DNA of 64,000 nucleotides from Nitrosophilus kaiyonis (GTDB taxonomy: Bacteria > Campylobacterota > Campylobacteria > Campylobacterales > Nitratiruptoraceae), in assembly GCF_027943725.1 (NCBI RefSeq), contig NZ_AP025696.1, forward strand, positions 1 to 64,000, in the 5' to 3' direction. Made by a program: the position numbers and the translations under genes. The notes below the pieces were generated by a model, which saw only the letters and a list, made by a program, of their open reading frames with translations, did no database searches and was not told the DNA's origin. This document shows positions 60,734-64,000 of the stretch, one piece after another. Every line of letters begins with the position of its first letter. Positions within the stretch are counted from its first letter, which is position 1.

Positions 60734-63700
60734 TTATGCATTATGCATTGGGTTTTTATAAGCTCTAAGAGTAAGAGGCGTTGCTGGTCTTTTTATCCAA
60801 GGTGGTCTTCTAAACTTCATCTTTTCATTAACTGGTCTTGTTAATTTATCTCTCCATGCTTGATATGTTTTGAAGTTATTTTCATAATTTACATAAACAT
60901 CACCAAATTTATCCTCTGGTTTTGCTTTTTCAATGTAAACCATTTGATGCCAAGCATGATTTCCTGCAATTGGGTCTGGATGAACAGGAGCAACTGCATT
61001 TTGCCATGCACCAGTTAGCCCATCCCACCAGATATTATCAAGATCCTTATTTATCTCTTTAAATTGCCAGCTATCTTCTCTTTTCTTAACACCTGCATCA
61101 ATTCCCTCTTTTGCTCTCATCTTGCCAATTTTACCATCCATCTCCATTTTATAAAGCGGAGCACCAACACCCATAACACCTAGTCTGTGCTCAAAACCTG
61201 GGATTTCTACTGCATTTTTAAGTTTCCATCTTCCTGCATGGTGTGAACATGCTAAAACTCCAGGTCTTGTAGCTTCAGTAGGCACTGCCATTCCAACAAA
61301 ATATCCACTCTCAAGTCCACTTACAGTATCAACTATTTTTACTCTAATCTTATCGCCTTTTTTAATTCCAAGTTTTTTAGCATCACTAGTATGAATCCAA
61401 ACAGGATTGTGGTTTTGGCTTATCTCCATTAAATGTTTAGAGTTAACACTTCTTGTATGGATATTGTATGGCAATCTATAAATTGTATTAAGAGCAAATT
61501 GATTCTCTTTTTTAATATAATCATGATGAACTTGAGTAACTAAGTGTATCATCTCTTTTTTCTCTTTATCATCTCTTGGATAGATAGGAATAGCATATTC
61601 TGGCCATTGATAATCTTTTGCCAACCAATCAACATAGAAATCGAGTCTCTTATCAAGAGTATGAAATCCATGATATGCTTTACCATTTATCTCGATACCA
61701 AAAGGCTTTCCATCATGATGTAATACATCATACTCATCTTTTTCTACATGGTCTTTATGTATTTTTTTACCATGAATTGTATAATATTCACCATCAAAAG
61801 GGATCTCTTCCTCTTGAGGCTTATAAACATCAGTCTCTTCTGTCCACGCACCTCTATCTCTCATAAATTCATAGCAAGGATATTTACTATTTGGATATGC
61901 CGCTTTTGCTGCTTTTTTCAATTTTGGTAAATTACTAAATGCTGCATCATAAAGTTCAGCTATAGTAATTGCTCTATTTGGATCCTCTTTACTTGCCCAA
62001 TATTTTTTAACGCCATATTTTCCATCTGGGTCAACATAATGCACAAAAAGATTTGCCCAAAACTCATTCTCCTCCCAAACTTCTCCAAGACCAGCTTTCA
62101 TATGAGCTTCAAGTGTTGCTCTTGTTGGATCTTTTGGTTTCCATCCCATTTTTTCAAGTGCAACTCTTAGTGCTGGCTGTCTAAAAGCAGTCCATTGCTC
62201 AGGCTTAGTTGGAGCTGATTGCTGATCATGTCTCTCACCTGCAAGTCCAACAGGCAATACATAATCACAATACCAGTTAGTTTCACTCCAAGTTGGAGAA
62301 AGATTAAAAGTTAATTCAAATTTATCTTCTCTTTTTAGTGCTTCAATCCATCTAAATCCATCTGGATTTATCCATACTGGATTGTACATTCTTGGAACCC
62401 ATACTGCAATTTTATCAGCAACTTTAAAACCTTTTTTATTCCACTTTTCTCTCCACTCATCATCCATAATTAGATGAGGAAGTAAAAAGCTCATCTCATA
62501 TGTAGAAAGTGGATATTCAGGTGGCCAAGAGTAATCATTCCAAGTATCTACACGTTCAGGCTGTTTTCCTGCAACTGTAGCTTTGAAAAATTTACCATTT
62601 ACACTTACCTCATGCCAATGGTGCCAACTAACACCACCAATATCACCTTTAAGTGAACCTGTTAATGCAAGAAGCAAAAATCCACTTCTTGTATTCATCC
62701 ATCCACCACGGTGTCCAATAGTTCCAGCTCTCCATAAATATGTAGATATTTTATCTTCTGCATCTACTATCATTTCCCAAAGTTTTTCAAGCTTATACTC
62801 TTGACCCTCCAATTTACACTCTTTTACAACAAATTCTAAAGTATAAGGAGAGTAAAGATCTTTTAAAAGCTCGATAAAGCTCTCATAACTCTCATCATTT
62901 GGAAGTTTTGAGATATAACCTTTATCTTTTATGAAATTTAGATAATCTTTATCTTTCATGAGTTTCTTCCAGTTGATCCAATTTTTCATAAACTCATGAT
63001 CAACCAAATCTTCACCATTTCTGTTTTTTTCATTTAATACTCTATTTGCTAAATATAAATATAGAGCTGCTTCGGTACCTGGCCATACTGGTAGCCATAG
63101 ATCAGCCATACCTGCACTATTTGAAAGTCTTGGATCAATTACTACAAGTTTTGCACCTTTTTTTCTTGCATCTGCGATTAAACCTGCACTTTGTTGAAAA
63201 TAGTGCCCGGCATCTGCTGCGTGAGATGATTGTAAGAAAATAAGACGACTATTTGCCCAGTCTGGTGAGTTTCTATCATCATTTGCCCACTGAATAGATC
63301 CTTGTCTAGCACCTGCACTACATATATTTGTATGAGAATCAAATCCATCAAATCCTAAAGTATGAGGAACTTTTCCACTAAAACCGTTCTCATTTGGTCT
63401 ACCAACATGATAGATAAACATTTTTCTGCTTACTTCATCACCTTTTTCAAGAAGTTCAGCAATTTTTTTGCCGATATCTTTCATTGCCTCATCCCAGGTA
63501 ACTCTTACCCATTTTCCTTCACCTCTTTTGCTACCTGGAGCTCTTTTTAGTGGAAATGGTATTCTATCTGGGTCATACATTTGTGACCAAGTACCATAAC
63601 CTTTAGCACAGTTTCTACCTCTACTTCCTGTATGAAGTGGATTTCCCATATATTTTTTAACTGTTAAACTCTTTTTATCAACCCAAGCAGTTAAACCACA

Positions 63701-64000
63701 TCCAGCTTCACAGTTACTACATACTGTTGGGACTATAATATATTCATTAACATAGATTCCATCTGGATTATCTTTGCTTTGAACACCTTTTCTATCTATA
63801 CCACCTCTTTTCCAATCTTCACCATCAAGCTCTTTAAAATCATCCCACTGTTCAAGAGGAGGATAAAATTGCAATGTTTTTGGTGTATTTGTAAATGTTG
63901 TTTCATTTGCTAATGCTGGTGTTTCAACAATTGTACTAAAAACACCTTTAGCTACTACAGCCCCTGTTATTGTTGCTGCTGTACCTTTTAAGAAATTTCT
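60734..64000 (-). CDS. TAT-exported molybdopterin oxidoreductase catalytic subunit, 5' end outside the window
   Basis: At least 1,088 residues. The reading frame stays open from 63874 to the window edge (64000) and reads R-N-F-L-K-G-T-A-A-T-I-T-G-A-V-V, the second half of a twin-arginine signal, so the TTG at 63874 is internal. The 4Fe-4S site is V-C-S-N-C-E-A-G-C-G plus G-R-N-C-A-K-G. The presumed Mo ligand is the Cys of H-T-N-I-C-S-A-G-A-R-Q-G, as in polysulfide, thiosulfate, tetrathionate and arsenate reductases and unlike formate dehydrogenases that use Sec. Length is closest to TtrA/SreA-type enzymes. Substrate unknown. Ends at the 30-bp palindrome. Confidence 0.88.
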   Translation of the reverse strand, partial: RNFLKGTAATITGAVVAKGVFSTIVETPALANETTFTNTPKTLQFYPPLEQWDDFKELDGEDWKRGGIDRKGVQSKDNPDGIYVNEYIIVPTVCSNCEAGCGLTAWVDKKSLTVKKYMGNPLHTGSRGRNCAKGYGTWSQMYDPDRIPFPLKRAPGSKRGEGKWVRVTWDEAMKDIGKKIAELLEKGDEVSRKMFIYHVGRPNENGFSGKVPHTLGFDGFDSHTNICSAGARQGSIQWANDDRNSPDWANSRLIFLQSSHAADAGHYFQQSAGLIADARKKGAKLVVIDPRLSNSAGMADLWLPVWPGTEAALYLYLANRVLNEKNRNGEDLVDHEFMKNWINWKKLMKDKDYLNFIKDKGYISKLPNDESYESFIELLKDLYSPYTLEFVVKECKLEGQEYKLEKLWEMIVDAEDKISTYLWRAGTIGHRGGWMNTRSGFLLLALTGSLKGDIGGVSWHHWHEVSVNGKFFKATVAGKQPERVDTWNDYSWPPEYPLSTYEMSFLLPHLIMDDEWREKWNKKGFKVADKIAVWVPRMYNPVWINPDGFRWIEALKREDKFELTFNLSPTWSETNWYCDYVLPVGLAGERHDQQSAPTKPEQWTAFRQPALRVALEKMGWKPKDPTRATLEAHMKAGLGEVWEENEFWANLFVHYVDPDGKYGVKKYWASKEDPNRAITIAELYDAAFSNLPKLKKAAKAAYPNSKYPCYEFMRDRGAWTEETDVYKPQEEEIPFDGEYYTIHGKKIHKDHVEKDEYDVLHHDGKPFGIEINGKAYHGFHTLDKRLDFYVDWLAKDYQWPEYAIPIYPRDDKEKKEMIHLVTQVHHDYIKKENQFALNTIYRLPYNIHTRSVNSKHLMEISQNHNPVWIHTSDAKKLGIKKGDKIRVKIVDTVSGLESGYFVGMAVPTEATRPGVLACSHHAGRWKLKNAVEIPGFEHRLGVMGVGAPLYKMEMDGKIGKMRAKEGIDAGVKKREDSWQFKEINKDLDNIWWDGLTGAWQNAVAPVHPDPIAGNHAWHQMVYIEKAKPEDKFGDVYVNYENNFKTYQAWRDKLTRPVNEKMKFRRPPWIKRPATPLTLRAYKNPMHNA

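Noticed and set aside
60734-63874. Mo oxidoreductase starting at a TTG at 63874 as a cytoplasmic protein
   Set aside because: The frame is open to the window edge, the upstream residues form a TAT signal and there is no ribosome site before the TTG.
60734-64000. Formate dehydrogenase identity for the Mo enzyme, suggested by the TorD and Fe-S neighbours
   Set aside because: The expected Sec/Cys-His motif of FdhA is not present; the Cys site reads H-T-N-I-C-S-A-G, which fits the sulfur and arsenate-type group.

Overview
The window is AT-rich, gene-dense bacterial chromosome. It reads as a member of the Campylobacterota (former Epsilonproteobacteria), probably a free-living lineage from vents or sulfidic habitats rather than Campylobacter or Helicobacter. 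The main evidence is the gene order mrp / ispDF fusion / atypical HP1021-type response regulator / ATP-sulfurylase-like gene / pgpA (50110-56775), which matches the Cj1606c-Cj1610 neighbourhood I know from Campylobacter jejuni. CheV, a PflA-like TPR protein and a MotE/FlgY-like protein fit the same phylum. Genus assignment is not possible from this window alone.

About 49 kb (1-49214) is one motility and chemotaxis region. It opens with the 3' end of flgL and the filament genes flaA, flaG, fliD and fliS. Next comes a five-gene minus-strand glycan island (two glycosyltransferases, a CDP-glycerol glycerophosphotransferase homologue, a TagD-type cytidylyltransferase and UDP-GlcNAc 2-epimerase) directly upstream of flagellin. 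A plus-strand operon follows (8756-14433: degenerate glycosyltransferase, PilZ protein, FliJ-like, MotE/FlgY-like, diguanylate cyclase, FlhB). It converges on a long minus-strand series that carries most of the export apparatus, basal body, hook and regulators: fliM-fliY-flgF-flgG-flgA-flgH-flgI-flgJ-flhA-flhF-flhG-fliA-fliK-pflA-like-flgB-flgC-fliE-fliF-fliH-fliI-flgD-flgE-fliL-fliN-fliO-fliP-fliQ-fliR, preceded by an MCP, a PilZ-like gene and fliG. A divergent plus-strand operon (42168-49197) encodes CheZ, CheA, CheW, CheV, CheY and two receptors. Near-consensus sigma-28 promoters sit in front of flaA and in front of the chemotaxis operon, so filament and chemotaxis genes look like one late regulon under the FliA encoded here. 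A GGDEF protein and two PilZ proteins inside the region suggest c-di-GMP control.

The remainder holds an orphan ParA-like ATPase, mrp, thiC, the ispDF-to-pgpA operon, a secreted Met-rich protein, and at the right end a respiratory locus. The right end has a TAT-exported molybdopterin oxidoreductase with a cysteine at the presumed Mo-ligand position (5' end outside the window), a small periplasmic cytochrome c, a TorD-type chaperone, a multi-cluster Fe-S protein and two small unknown proteins. The Mo enzyme belongs to the sulfur, polysulfide, tetrathionate or arsenate-type group; the substrate cannot be read from sequence.

The two most unusual things are (1) the teichoic-acid-like CDP-glycerol gene set wired to flagellin in a Gram-negative, which suggests a phosphoglycerol-containing flagellin modification, and (2) a family of intergenic elements (about 60-250 bp). 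In each, the 5' half is built from TTAGT/ATTGG-like words and the 3' half from their complements. No tRNA, rRNA, CRISPR, insertion sequence or prophage was seen.
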